Source: Galeruca laticollis (taxonomy: Eukaryota; Arthropoda; Insecta; Coleoptera; Chrysomelidae). From it: DNA of 64,000 nucleotides. The stretch spans positions 63,566,551 through 63,630,550 of the forward strand of contig OY998180.1 of NCBI GenBank assembly GCA_963921935.1, in the 5' to 3' direction. Of the stretch, positions 33,829 to 45,740 are shown piece after piece. Under the pieces are notes generated by a model that ran no database searches, had not been told where the DNA came from, and saw only the letters and a list, made by a program, of their open reading frames with translations. A program made the position numbers and the translations under genes. How positions within the stretch are numbered: position 1 is the stretch's first letter; each line of letters begins with the position of its first letter.

Positions 33829-34247
33829 CAAGAGATACACGCAATTTTATGTAGGACTACACGTCTATTGGCGCATTCACATTTTTTTTGAATTCACGAT
33901 TACAGGAAGCATCCTGTATAATTAGTAAATTATTAATAAATCGGTGCAGTCTATATTCATAACAATAAACTATTACATTGTTAATACGACTTTTATTTTT
34001 GATTATGCATAAAAAACTTCACTGAAAACTATTAATTTAACAAAAGTGAAAATACGACAACAACCAAAAAAGATATTCTGTATAATGAAATGTTACATTT
34101 TCAAATTATTAATTATCAGAGATTTATAGCAAATCTGCATAAAACAACATGCTTTTAGTGTGAATAGTTTTGGTACCATTTTAATGATAAAAATGCATTA
34201 TTCTTAGTAGGCGGCTGTCATACCACTTTAAAATCATTTCTAAATAT

Positions 34248-34754
34248 TTGTCATCTGTCTACACTTGTCAGGGTAAAAATACTTTCAACGTGTGTGCGGA
34301 TATGCAAATGGTGTTTGGAATGATAGACGGAAATTCCAAACTAGCTAGAAGACTTTATTCGGAACGATATCCAAATCGAAGGTTATCTAACGGGAAAATG
34401 TTTGAACGCATCGATCGATGTTTAAGAAGAACAGGTACGTTTAGCTTAATGCAATAATTTTATAATCTGGTTTTTGTTGTAGGATTATCTATAACAAGGA
34501 AACCTGGCGAACGCAGTATAAGAAACGTGCGTACTCCAATAATTGATCAAAACATACTAGATGCTGTTGATAATGAACCTACAACCAGTTTGAGGACACT
34601 TACGGCAAAATTTCATATTTCAAAATCAATTTCATGTAAGAAAAGTTTGGTCCGTATATCCTCAATGATCGTTTGAACGGACAGTGTTATTTACAATTTT
34701 TGCCTGATATACTGCTAATTTTATTAGAAGATGTACCTTTGCAGAAGCGTCAAT
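34248..34754 (+). pseudogene. Mariner-type transposase, N-terminal and central pieces
   Basis: Exon 1 (34248-34434) carries the DUF4817-type helix-turn-helix start: MQMVFGMIDGNSKLARRLYS, then ERYPNRRLSNGKMFERI. It ends at a donor ACAG|GTACGT. A 48-base intron ends TTTTTGTTGTAG at 34482. The next exon continues in frame with KPGERSIRNVRTPIID and LRTLTAKFHISKS. The middle of the protein, including the first catalytic Asp, is then lost. It resumes at GPYILNDRLNGQCYLQFLPD (about 34648) and LLEDVPLQKRQ, where the LINE is inserted. Confidence 0.8.
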
Positions 34755-35460
34755 GTAAATTAGATTGGATTAGATTTTAACGGGGTTAGAATGCACTGAA
34801 ACCTAAGGTTTATTGTGCCCCCCCTATCAAAGCTGTTCTCGCTACTACTACAGCTCGCCTTACAGTTCCGAGGTTCTAATGAACTCCAGTATTTGGGACG
34901 GCTTTATCGAGGTTAGATCCTCACTCTTACAAGTTTCTTGTCCGAAGCATTTCTTGCCTTGGCTTGCAATAGCGATACATTCTAGAACTTGGTGATCCCG
35001 AGTTTCATCCTCCTCCCCACAGAATCTACAATTGTCAATTTCTGCTAGACCTATTCTGATTAGGTGCTTCCTAAGGCGGCAGTGTCCTGTAAGAAAGCCC
35101 GTGAGGAGATGTAGCTTATTTTTACTTAGGTCCAAATACTTTTTGGATGTAGCAGTGTCAAAGTTACGCAGGAACTTTTTGGAATGTTCTAGCCCAGGAA
35201 CGCACCACAGAAAGGCTCCGGGCCAATAAAGGGCGTCTGTGCTCCTTTCCTGGCAAGCATATTGGCCTCTTCATTTCCCGTGATTCTTGAGTGGCCAGGA
35301 ACCCAGACTAAAGCGACCCTGTTATTATTGCCTAATTCATCAAGTTTTCTTCGGCACTCCCATGCCAACTTTGAGTCAATGTCATGGGAGCTCAATGCTT
35401 TGATAGCGTCAATATATGTGGCTTATGCACGATGGAGCACTCCCTCACTACAGTCGTGAG
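34755..35460 (-). pseudogene. LINE fragment: RNase H end and C-terminal zinc knuckle
   Basis: Inserted in the transposase. The minus-strand piece 35395-35189 has the RNase H end RVALVWVPGHSRITGNEEAN, and after a frame break 35135-34860 has a C-terminal knuckle CRFCGEEDETRDHQVLEC. The 3' end reads ...taaaatctaatccaatctaa, a Jockey-like terminus. The element is 5'-truncated inside RNase H. Confidence 0.85.
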
Positions 35461-35750
35461 TTACGTGCCCATCTAAACAATATTTTTCCAGATAGGTGAA
35501 TTGGAAGGAATAGACCATTTCTATGGCCAGCATGTTCACCAAATAGCATCTTGTGCGATTTTCATCTTTGGGGTTATCTTAAAAATTTAATCTACAGTAC
35601 ATCTGTGCATAGAAAAAATTAGTCAATTGATAGGACGGTTTCACTGTTATTCCAAGTACAAAGATATAATCGTAGAAATCTGAGCAATTGTGTGGATGTA
35701 AGAGGAGTCCATAATGAACATTTGAGGTAATGTTTTGGAAGCCGTTTTGA
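35461..35750 (+). pseudogene. Mariner-type transposase, C-terminal piece
   Basis: It continues the interrupted transposase: AHLNNIFPDR-stop-IGRNRPFLWPACSPN and then HLWGYLKNLI, the conserved WP-x-RSPDL-x-P-x-D-FFLWGYLK block containing the third catalytic Asp. The block is damaged (SPDL has become SPNS). It ends with a piece reading EESIMNI near 35712. Confidence 0.8.
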
Positions 35751-36425
35751 CTTCTTTAATATCGTTAATTATTTGGTTAGTCGTTTTTAATCTATCAGAG
35801 TTTTGTTGTTATTTTTAGCATTGTTAAATTGATGTTCGTGTTCATTAAATTTTTTTATACTCGTACATAAGCAATGTAAAAGTTTATTTTCATAATTTTA
35901 GACTCTACCGATTTATTAATAATTCACTAATAATACAGGATGCTTCTTGTAATCGTACATTCAATTAAAATGTGAATGCGCCAATAAGTGTGCAGTGCGA
36001 CATAAAATTTCCCGTATCTCTTAAACCGTTAGTTTTATCGTGATGTCAGAAGAGGACCTGGTATCACTAAAAATGATCAAAAAAAGCCAATTGTTGCATT
36101 TAGATCAGAAAAAGTTATATTTACCAAAAAATTGCCGCATCCACCATTGAACTAATTCCGTATCTGAGTCCACAAGTACAGTTTGGCCTTGTTTATAGCG
36201 CCAAAAAATGTACAATTATGGTGTTCACTAACGGTTGAAATCTTACTAATTTCTAATCTGCCATTAAATAATTATGAATGATAACCCACTTTTAATTCCC
36301 TTTAGAACCCCATAGTTCGTTAACGAAGAGCGTGCAGAAAAGATTTTATTTGAAAAACCATCGTTATTCTTAGTCTCTCTAACATCTCCCAAGATTTGGT
36401 ACGAACTCCTGGGACACTCTGTACA

Positions 36426-37430
36426 TTCAAAGCACACAATTCAAGCAACGGATTAACGTGCGGATTAATACAGCTTAGCTTCTGGTCAATAAAATCGAGA
36501 GTGAATATCCCTTTGGAAAATTCCGTGCACCTCTAATGTTCAGTTCAACGCAATTCAATTCACTATGGTTACGTTTGGAACAATATGAGTTAATTTCAAC
36601 GACAATTCAGGTAAACGTTCTGAAAAACCAATTCAGACATAACAGTTTCTTCCAATACTCTGAGAAAAGTCTTGCGGTAGTTTGTATAAGAACAAAGTAG
36701 TAATGTCTTAGGAAAGTCTAAGAAGGATGAATTAGGAGAAGAATGAATAACCTATATTTGAAAATATTGTAGTTTTAACCTTATTGAAGATATTTTTGTA
36801 ATGTTATATGTAAGAAATTATTCAAATTTTCGAACTATATACGGGTGTCCCAAAATTGTTAGGGCACAGAGCTACTACTTGTAGTAGAAGTTAAGTCGAT
36901 TGGACCCAACTTATTTATATACCAAAATGTATCGTTCGTCTGTGAGAAGAGTTCGAAATTTACATAAAATGAAACACATTTTTGTGTGCTGCTCAGGAAT
37001 GATTGAAACAAATTCAATGAAATTTGTCAGAAATACATTTTGGAGGGTTACTCTTCTTTCGTTGTTTAAAGAAATCCAAGAGAAATTGTAGAACGCTAAT
37101 AACCACACTTATAGCCTGACATTTTTTTCAGAACTCTCTTAGGGAGGATAATACGGTTCTGAAATGTTGCTAACGAGAAGACTAATTAATTATTTTCATT
37201 TTGTTACTCTTGTAACAATATCGTATAACGCATAGTTCCGAAGAAAAATTTTTTTCTTAAATAATGCTAACTTCCTACTACACGTTTTATAAAATTGTAG
37301 TACAAAATTTAGTGAGCAGTGGAAATAAAAGTTTAATAAAATAGCCACCTTCATCAATTCAAAAGTCAGTTCAACGTAAAAAAATTGAAATTCTACTGTC
37401 AACTAAATTTTGTATTATAATTTTATTAAA
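36426..37430. other. Intergenic, one mariner-like end motif
   Basis: No gene. At 36842 the phrase acgggtgtcccaaaatt resembles a mariner terminus, but no partner or transposase was found. Confidence 0.35.
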
Positions 37431-37439
37431 CTTTTACTA

Positions 37440-38020
37440 GGAATATATGTTACCGGATCCACACCAGTAGGTATGTACGTAGTTCGTAGCTGTTCATCCG
37501 ACCCGGCGCGTCTTCAGGTGGCGGATAGGAGGAAGGCCTCTGAGATGATTTTATATGAGGAGGAGGTCTGCGGGGAAATACCTGGGGGCTCGTTGTGTCT
37601 AAAAACTTATCTGGCAGCCCTCGAATACCCTGCCGCGGACCAACTTTACCTGTTCCAGCTGTAGTATCGTAGATAAGGGATTGCACACAGGGTTACGATG
37701 CGGATGAAATGTCGAGCTTACCTCTAAATCACCTGTTATACCAATGTATCCTGGCTGTCTGTGGTCAAGTCTCGCGGGACAGTGGGATGGGGAGGGGTCT
37801 TGGCTCTACTTCCCAGAACCAGAGGGGACAACCTCATTAAAAATCTGAAGTCAAGGTGGGAAATCAGGCCGAAGAATGCGTGGCTATATAGAAGAATAAT
37901 CCTAACTGGTTTCAACCTTGGAGCACCGGAGGAAACTCCATTGTATTGAACCCCATACCTTTGCACGCGGGGCTCTGCAGCGGTGGACCGTAATGACCCT
38001 AGCTTCTCGTGGGACCATTT
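37440..38020 (+). mobile_element. LINE 5'-UTR-like segment
   Basis: GC-rich text with ggtggcggataggaggaagg, tatcctggctgtctgtggtc and aagtctcgcgggacagt resembles 5' leaders of insect R1/Jockey-type LINEs as I remember them. It joins the ORF2 C-terminal fragment that follows without the endonuclease and most of the RT in between. Confidence 0.5.
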
Positions 38021-38920
38021 ATGGAAATAGAAAGAAAAAGTAAAACTTCCACCGATAAAGTAGTAGAGAAAACCTCCACCTCTTCATCAGCGCAGGTCGT
38101 ATGCCGTTCGACTTCCCAAAACTGGGAGAACCAGGCCACATAGACGACCCACTGAGACAAGGCCTCAGGAGAGCAGGGGTGCGAAAATATCTGCGACTCC
38201 TCAATCAGATAATATCCCCTGAAGAGGCCAGGAAGCACGTTATTCAGCTATGTATGTAATATGTATGTTGAACTAACTGCTAGTAAAGCAATAACAGCTT
38301 TGATGGCGTGCAGAAATCGAGCTGGTAAGAGGAGGGGCTATAACCCAAAAATACTGCGATGGATGTACGCCATGATTGTGATACCAGCAATTACGTATGG
38401 GGCAATAGTTTGGCATACAAAAGCAAGTCAGTGCAGTACGAGGAAGACCCTCAACAAAGTTCAAAGACTTGCCTGTGTGTGCATTACTGGAGCTATGAGA
38501 ACGTGTCCAACTAGGGCACATGAGATCATTACAGATCTCACACTTTTTCATCTGGTGATAGAAAGATCTAGCCAAGAAGCGATTCATAGAATATCTAAGG
38601 AAGGTTCAGGCAATGAGAGTATTAAAAATCAAGAAGCCCCGTCCTCTCTAACAAAATACATCTCATCAGCGAATCTTCCCAGTGACGAAATGATCAAGAA
38701 AGTAAGTATTGAAAAGAATTTTACTACGATGCTAAATAAGAGAGACTGGGAAAGGGAGTACACCACCCAAACTTTCAAAGAAAACACCATTAAATGATAT
38801 ACGGATGGTTCAAAAGCTACCACTGGAGCATGCGCTGGAGTGTTTGGGCCTGGCACCAGATACTCATTATCATTAGGCTCCTTCCCGAGTGTTCTTCAGT
38901 CTAGTATATTTATATTTATA
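38021..38920 (+). pseudogene. LINE ORF2 fragment: RT thumb to RNase H start
   Basis: An open 178-codon piece (38261-38797) contains LTASKAITALMACRNRAGKR, VIPAITYGAIVWHTKA and RLACVCITGAMRTCPT, typical of the RT thumb/connection of R1/Jockey-type ORF2. It runs to a stop at the exact start of RNase H (YTDGSKATTGACAGVFGPG follows in frame), ending with SFPSVLQSSIF. Everything after the RNase H start is lost. Upstream (38021-38260) is decayed RT text in shifted frames. Confidence 0.8.
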
Positions 38921-39760
38921 TCTATAGTTAGTTGGGAAAAATTTTGCAGGTTTATTCAGACAAAATTAGAACAGTCTCCAGTTTTCAGATCGATGTTGGT
39001 GTTGCCAAATATCGCAACACCTCCGTACTCACCTCTGGAGTAACAGTAAAGCGAAAATAGTGAAAAACTAATGATATTATTGGCTGATAGTTCTGTATGT
39101 GATAGCTAGTGCTCTGATATACAAAAAATGTCAAACCTTTCAACATCAAGTAATAAATTTATTGCTTCATTATTCAAACTATGAGCATTGATAAATACCA
39201 AGAGAATGTTTGATTTGTACCGGTATTTTCTACTTTGTGTCACACTGTGTACATTGCCATTATACTTTTCTTCACCAAGTACCTTTCAAACAACTCTAAA
39301 TCAGAAAAAAACTGAAAAATTACGAAAACCAACAAAAAACCTTACGCTATGACCTCCAAGCGCCTGTGAACTTTATTGGCAACACGTTCGGCAAATATGA
39401 ATGAACTAGCGTACGTTTTGTTGATCATACAATAGCAGGGTTGTCACGTGGACAATAATTTTTTCTTGATAAATCTATAAATTTCATTCATTTTTCGCAT
39501 CAATATAATAATATGTGCATTCAATAGAAGGCGGCTTCAGAATTAATATATCTTTTTGCGTGGTTAACAATTCAACTTCTAAATAAACACAAATGGATGA
39601 TTTCATACTTCAAACTATTGTTATTTAGGACAATGTGGCAACGACGACGAATTGTTTACCTTATGTTTGATCACAGCTGTTTGGATCTTAGGTAGTCTAT
39701 CTGTAATTGTTGGATGTTTTTGGTGATAACTTTATATAATGGTCGTTTAACTACCTTTCC
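38921..39760. other. Intergenic, nothing recognised
   Basis: No coding or repeat signal that I recognise. Confidence 0.4.
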
Positions 39761-39764
39761 AAGT

Positions 39765-41300
39765 TCTTGAGCGAGGTCCGATTGAGCAGGCTGGATTTCG
39801 ACCAAAGAGAAGCTGCACAGACCAGGTTATGTCGTTAACAACGCATATAGAAGCAGGATTCCAAAAAAAGTTAAAAACATCGGCCGCTTTTATTGACTTG
39901 TCAGCAGCTTATGATACAGTGTGGAGACACGGTCTTCTATATAAGCTCATACAAATAATTCCATGTGCAAGAACAATTAGACTTGTTGATAATATGCTCG
40001 CAAATAGAACTTTCCATATTATACTCTACAATCAAATAAGCTCTTCAAAGATACTGAACGAAGGGTTACCACAAGGATCTGTTTTGGCCCCACTGCTCTT
40101 CAGCCTATACTTATCTGATATGCCGGAGACTAAATCGAGGAAATTTGGCTATGCGGACGATTGGGTCATAGCTACCAGACATCAATCTTTTGAGGAAACT
40201 GAAGAAACGTTAACAGTTGACCTAAGAACACTAGGAACTTACTTTCGCAAGTGGAGATTGAGGCCCAATCCTACTAAGACAGAGACGTCTTGTTTCCACC
40301 TCTGCAACAAAGACGCAGCCAGAGAACTCCAAGTTTACTTCGAGGGAAGGCTCCTCCACCACAACACTCACCCAAAATATCTAGGAGTTACTTTGGATAG
40401 AACGCTGTCCTACAGAAAACATTTAGAAAACACAGCTGCCAAACTGCGAACGCGGAATAACATCCTTCACAAACTTTGTGGCACAAGATGGGGCTCTTCT
40501 GCTAACACCTTACGCACCTCAGCAATTGGACTTGTTTATTCGGCTGCAGAACACAGTGCTCCTGTTTGGATAAACAGTGCACACACACATAAAGTTGATG
40601 TCCAATTAAATAATACCATGAGGATTGTATCTGGCACCCTGAAATCTACTCCCATACACTGTCTTCCTGTGCTAAGCCACATACCCCCACCAGACCTCCG
40701 ACGTAAAACTGCCCTCCTTCGTGAGTATGAAAAAATTCAAGAAAATCCGTTACTGCCTATACACGCCGACGTAAGCGACTTGGACAAGAACAGACTGCGT
40801 TCCAGAAGACCCCCATGAGAACCGCCAAAGAGCTGGATGCCTTAGAGTTTGATTCTGCACACTTTTGGGAACGAGAATGGAGAGACGCCTGTCCAGCCCA
40901 CTGTAGAGATCTTCCTTGTATAACAGAGAAGCCACCTGCCTATGAGCAACCACGGAAAATATGAACCTCCATTAACCGAATACGCACTGGCCATGGTAGG
41001 TGCGGGGATTCACTATACAAGTGGGGAAAAACACCATCTCCAGCATGTGACTGCGGTGCGGCTAATCAAACAGTTCACCACATCGTTACAGAGTGCCAGA
41101 AAAGAGCCTACAACGGCAATTTCAACGACTTCCTGATGGCTACCAAAGAAGCGATTGATTATATTTGTAAATTAGATGTTTGTCTGTAATTTGATACGTG
41201 TGTCATGTACCTATATATTAATGTTTATATTTTAAATTTTATATTTTTATTGAAATAATTTGTCATGTGTTTCTGTGCCATACGATAAATAATAATAAAT
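39765..41300 (+). mobile_element. 5'-truncated LINE
   Basis: It begins inside the RT (EQAGFRPKRSCTDQV) and runs through RT, connection and C-terminal knuckle to a 3' UTR ending gataaataataataaat. No target duplication was fixed. Confidence 0.8.
39781..41190 (+). pseudogene. LINE reverse transcriptase C-terminal half
   Basis: The main open frame is 39829-40818. RT motifs in order are AAFIDLSAAYDTVWR, NEGLPQGSVLAPLLF and the catalytic FGYADDWVIA (YADD near 40151), then LRPNPTKTETSCFHL and HPKYLGVTLDRTLSYRKHL. After the stop at 40816-40818 a one-base shift continues the C-terminal region (FDSAHFWEREWRDACP). A further shift gives the knuckle CDCGAANQTVHHIVTEC near 41046-41100. The YADD and surrounding residues are intact, so decay is recent or mild, but the N-terminal half and endonuclease are absent. 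Confidence 0.88.
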
Positions 41301-41399
41301 ATCCAAAAGTAGCAAATTCTTTATCTTTCTTTTTTGTTATTTTGGAGAAATCAAGTTAAACCGTGAAAATATGTATGTATCAAATGATTTGCAATGAAA

Positions 41400-41752
41400 C
41401 ATGAAAAAATTATGAAAAGTAACTCCTCTCTAACACTTCGAAAAACTTCTGCTTGAAGCTTTCTACAGTCAGCTATTATTCTTCACTTCAAATATCTCAT
41501 TTGTGGAGACTGTGTTTTATAAACAATAGATTTCAGATGCCCCGATAGGAATAAATTTATAGGCGCTAAGTCGGGCGATCTTCGTGGCCAATCTATTGAT
41601 TCTCTTCGACCAATCCATCTGCTAGGAAATCTATCATTTAGTCACTATCTAACTGGAAGAAAGTATTGTGGTGGAGCGCCATCTTGCTGCAAGTGAATAA
41701 AATCTTCTTGCAAAATCATGTTACGAGCCGCATCAATTCGATTTTCCAAACT
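41400..41752 (-). pseudogene. Mariner-type transposase, C-terminal piece
   Basis: On the minus strand: LENRIDAARNMILQEDFIHL, then the QDGAPPQYFLPVR block with the second catalytic Asp, then a broken RWIGRRESIDWP, then SPDLAP and GHLKSIVYKTQS. These are the DDD/E core and end of a DUF4817-type mariner transposase. The N-terminal half lies at 46527-46800, on the other side of a 4.8-kb LINE. Confidence 0.8.
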
Positions 41753-42299
41753 AGTTGTTGAGAGAGAGGGAGAGAGAGAGACATAAGTTTTATTGTCATG
41801 AAAAATCATATAATTTTATGGACAAAGCGAAATAATTCCAAAATAGATAAACATAAAAAAAGTATATAAAAAATACTATAAAAATATATAAAAAAATACT
41901 GACTATACTAACAATACAAAACATAATATATAAAAATACAAATTTAAATTAATAATTATAATACAATGTACCAAATATTGAACTACGCCGATGTAACTAA
42001 AAAGTCTAGGGTAGATTGCAGAATTCTGCCACTGAATAATGAGGTCTCTCAAGCAGGAACGCCGTTGTCAATCTCCGGAACCTATTGAATGTATTTGCCA
42101 CTTTTAATTCTAAAGGTAGCTGATTGAATAGTTTTTTGGCATTGAAGGTGATGCAATTTTTTACCAGATCAGAGGTATTGTTAAATAAATATCGAAATTT
42201 TTTCTTCTAGCAGGGTAACTATGAATTGGCCTCTCAGTTAAATTGTGGAAGTGTTTGCGAACCAAACACACGGATTCCAAAATGAATAGAGCAGGATGA

Positions 42300-43420
42300 G
42301 TTAAAATTTAGTAATTTTTAAAATAGTATTCGCAATGCGTTCTACGACTCAAACCATAAATGTAACGAATACCTCTTTTTTGTAGTTTGAAGATAGATGT
42401 GAAGAGGTGGAAACTGCTAGACCACCAGAAAGGCAAACCATAGCAAAGGTTCGATTCGAACAAAGAGTAGTAAGTTGTTAAAGCAGTACAAGAATCAAGT
42501 TATTTAGACACAGATTCAATAGAAAATCAAGCCGAGGATAATTTTTTCGCTAAAATGTCTACATGTACAGACCATTTAAGGGCACTGTCAATATGGAGAC
42601 AAAGAAACTTAATCGAATTTGTAGATCTTATCAAGTCATTGTTAAGTTTGAGAGGTTGCAAAACTCCTTTGTAAGATATAACAAAAGTTTTCTTTGTTAA
42701 AAGAAAGCCCGGTCGAGTCAGACAAGAACTCAATAGTAATGATATCTTTGCCTATGTTAGAATGTAAAGTTCGTATATCTGAACTGCTCCAGATTACACT
42801 AGTGTTGTTGGCAAATAAAGTGAATTTACCATTAATTCGTAAGTCTGTGACATCGTTAATGAATACCAAGAGAAGAATTGGACCTAAAACTGAACCCTGG
42901 GGTATACCACTGCTAACTAGTAAATTTTTCGAATCTTTCCAGTTGCTCATACCAGTTGTTTTCTACAATCCAGGTAAAATTCAAACCATTTTAAAGGAAT
43001 ACCACCGATGCCATAATATTCTAGTTTATTTATCAAAATTTCACGATCAACAGAATCGAAGGCCTTTGCAAAGTCACAAAAAATCGGATCCGTGAAAAGT
43101 ATATTATTAAGTGAGGTATATATTTTATTAAGAACTGAAAACCTTGCGTCATTAGTATATTAGGTAGGAAACCGAATTGTTGGAATTTCAAGATTTTATA
43201 TTTGAAAATAAAAGGCAATAGATGGTTTTTCATTAGTCTTTCCATTATCTTCGATAAGATTGGTAATAAGGCAATAGGACGATAGTTACTAGTATTCTGT
43301 TTCTCGCCACCCTTGTGGAGGGGAACAATTATAGCTGTTTTCAGACAGGAAAGAGACCTTTTTCAAAGAATTCATTGATTAGAGAACATAAAACGTTAGT
43401 CACCGCATCTGGAATATTTA
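42300..43420 (-). pseudogene. CR1-like reverse transcriptase, broken
   Basis: Pieces in order on the minus strand: RLMKNHLLPFIFKYKILKFQ, then QFGFLPN (43245-43130), a region with IRFFVTLQRPSILLIVKF (a degraded FCDFAKAFD block), and ISSGIPQGSVLGPILLLVFI (42905). The catalytic motif appears as LFANNTSV instead of FADDT. It continues with NSIKFLCLHIDSALKWSVHV (42620), the FLG-h-D block. Loss of the catalytic Asp pair shows it is dead. Confidence 0.8.
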
Positions 43421-43721
43421 AAACAACTTAGCTGATAACCCATCAATGCCACAGGAAGTTTTGTTTTGAATGCTGAGTATGGTTTGCACTAGATCAAATT
43501 TATCTATTGGTTTAAGAAAGAAACTATCAGTGATTCTTTTGGAAGAGACGAGGGAAGATAGAGCATCACGACGGACGGAGATATTTTAGAGCTAATATTC
43601 TTACTAACGTTTACGAAATAATTGTTAAGTTCGTCTGGGTCGAGTTCAATAAAGTTTAAGGAACGAGTTTTGTTCCTTAAATCATTGATAACAGAGTTTC
43701 TCTCGAGGAATTTTTAGCTCT

Positions 43722-44735
43722 TTAGATGCGATTGTTATAGTTTTGATTAATAGCATCGATAGTTTTCCGGTACAATATTTTATAGTTATTGATATAATTG
43801 AGTATGTTAAGATTGTCTGTGAATTTTTTAAAGTACATCAGTGATCTTATATTCTTAGATGAAGTACGTGTTCCTTTCGTAGACCATGATTTGTGATGTT
43901 TAGTTTTACGAGAGCGAAAAGGAGATGATGTATTGAAGCACCCCATAATTTTATTAATAAAGTCCAAAAATTTAGAGTCAATATCTTCAGAAAGATCAGT
44001 CCAATCAATTGCTAAACACAAATTATGAAATTTGGTGAAATTTTCTTGAGACAAAATCCTCACCAACTGAGTGTTTTTCTTCAGAGATTAACGAGGTAAT
44101 ACAAATTCGGCGAAAGCTGCTTCATGGTCAGAGAGTCCTGAGTTAATTACTTAGTGATTCACATCATGGGGTAGAAAGTCGAAAACTATGTAATCTAAAA
44201 TTGACGAAGTTGTTTCAGTAGTACGAGTTGGTGAATCCACGTGCATATTAAGATCAAACGACTCAAAAATATTTACCAAAGAGTGGCATAGTCATTAGTA
44301 AAGTCAATATTAAAACCACCGCATAAAACTTTCTTGCTCTTAACAAGCAGAGCGTCAAATAAATTTAGACGGTTCTCAAAAAAAGAATGAACATTTTATT
44401 GAGGTGGTCTGTGAATACTAATTATATATAAATCCATATTTTTGTTGTAAATTATGGAAAATTCAGAAGTATTTTCTACTTGTAGAAAATCATATTTTAA
44501 TACAGCCGAGAAGACTTCACCAGAAGATAAAATTAGGGTTCCACCGTGAGCTGAATTACTCCTGTCATATCTGCTAATAACTCGATATTTTTCAATTTAA
44601 ACAGGTTCGTTATCTTGTAGCCAGTGTTCAGTAATAGCAACTTTCTGCGGTTACCCCAATTCCTCCAAAAACAAATACAACTCGTCCGTTTTATTGCGTA
44701 TTGACTGAATATTAATTAGAACCATTCTTAATTTA
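43722..44735 (-). pseudogene. CR1-like endonuclease and linker, broken
   Basis: The ORF2 start lies at about 44727 on the minus strand (MVLINIQSIRNKTDELYLFL). APE-type endonuclease text follows with TEHWLQDNEP and SAHGGTLILSSGE, then IYIISIHRPP and a damaged VLCGGFNIDF (GDFN-equivalent). The linker 44066-43722 is open for 114 codons. Several stops and indels occur throughout. Confidence 0.7.
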
Positions 44736-45405
44736 CTGTCCTTAATTCTAAGTAAGGATTATAGTTCCTCTGGACACGTCCTATCAACTGAAAATTTGTC
44801 TTGGAAGAATCGGCAGAATAGTAACGGCTAATACACTCTCTAATTTTTTGTTGGTGAATTCTCCATTCCGAGTTGATGTGAGTTCTGTAAGTGGAAAGAT
44901 CTTCATCCACTTCAACTGAGCTTATGCCATAAAAATCGTGAAAGTTATAATAAATTGCCCTTAAAGCTCTGGAATCCACGGGCAGACCATCGGATACTAA
45001 AAACACCTTCACACTTGTGGAAGAATAAACTTCAAAACATACAGACGATGGTTGGTCATGTAGAAAGGCAAGGGATAACTTGAGAGATGATAAAATAGCG
45101 GGTTCTCTTAATCTAGACATAATATAACGATTGCATCCAGTAGATGACTCCTGTGTGAGTCTGACCGTAGGAGTCATCGGGTTCAGCGGAAAGTTAGTGT
45201 CATTGTGTGAATCTTTTGTAATCTGAAATGATTTATCACACGAAAAGTTGTTTGATTTACATACAGCTATAGCATGTTTGTCAGATGTGATGGCTACTAC
45301 TACGTGACGAGAAGGGTAAGAACTTTTACTTACAGGTATTTTTTGATTAACTGTTACAGGCTGAAGATAATCAATCGTCGGAGGAGGCGAGGCTTCTTGG
45401 GACAA
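44728..45405 (-). pseudogene. CR1-like ORF1, C-terminal part
   Basis: This 225-codon open stretch is Ser/Pro-rich at first, then contains a domain with SSLKLSLAFLHDQPSSVCFE and VFLVSDGLPVDSRALRAIYY. It ends 10-20 bases from the ORF2 start, as expected for the ORF1/ORF2 junction. Function of this part is presumably RNA binding and chaperone activity; I see no enzyme motif. Confidence 0.6.
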
Positions 45406-45740
45406 TGAATATTCAACAGACCATTTTAATGAAACTCCAGGTCACCATACACCATTGTTAAACAATTTGGTAGCAGACATTTTTCTTAGAAAACCAATTT
45501 TAAATGTTGATGTTTTTGATTCATTGTTTATATTGATTAAAGAAAAGCAACGAATGAACTCTGTAAAACCCAGCTTTTTTTAACATGATGTACAATATGA
45601 TTTGTGGTGAAGCCTGCAGGGAGGTTGTGGACTATTACATAATGCCACCTTTGATTACGCCTAGGGGATAAGATGATCGAAACTTCTGGAATACTGGCTA
45701 CCTCAGGAGATGTTTCAGTTTGAGTAGAATATGATGTAAT

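Larger units (their letters stand above)
33829..36425 (+). mobile_element. Mariner-type transposon with long inverted repeats, nested insertion
   Basis: Sequence at 33829-33985 is matched by the reverse complement of 35868-36028, e.g. ttggcgcattcacattttt, acaggaagcatcctgtat and ttattaataaatcggt. The right side continues a further 400 bases to a terminus reading gggacactctgtac in plus (tacagagtgtccc in complement). The left outer part is missing where the dispersed repeat begins. The transposase is on the plus strand, internally deleted, and split by a LINE fragment. Confidence 0.85.

Noticed and set aside
36838..37100. Mariner terminus acgggtgtcccaaaatt and a small downstream ORF
   Set aside because: No inverted partner or transposase text nearby; the ORF (36900-37091) is unrecognisable.
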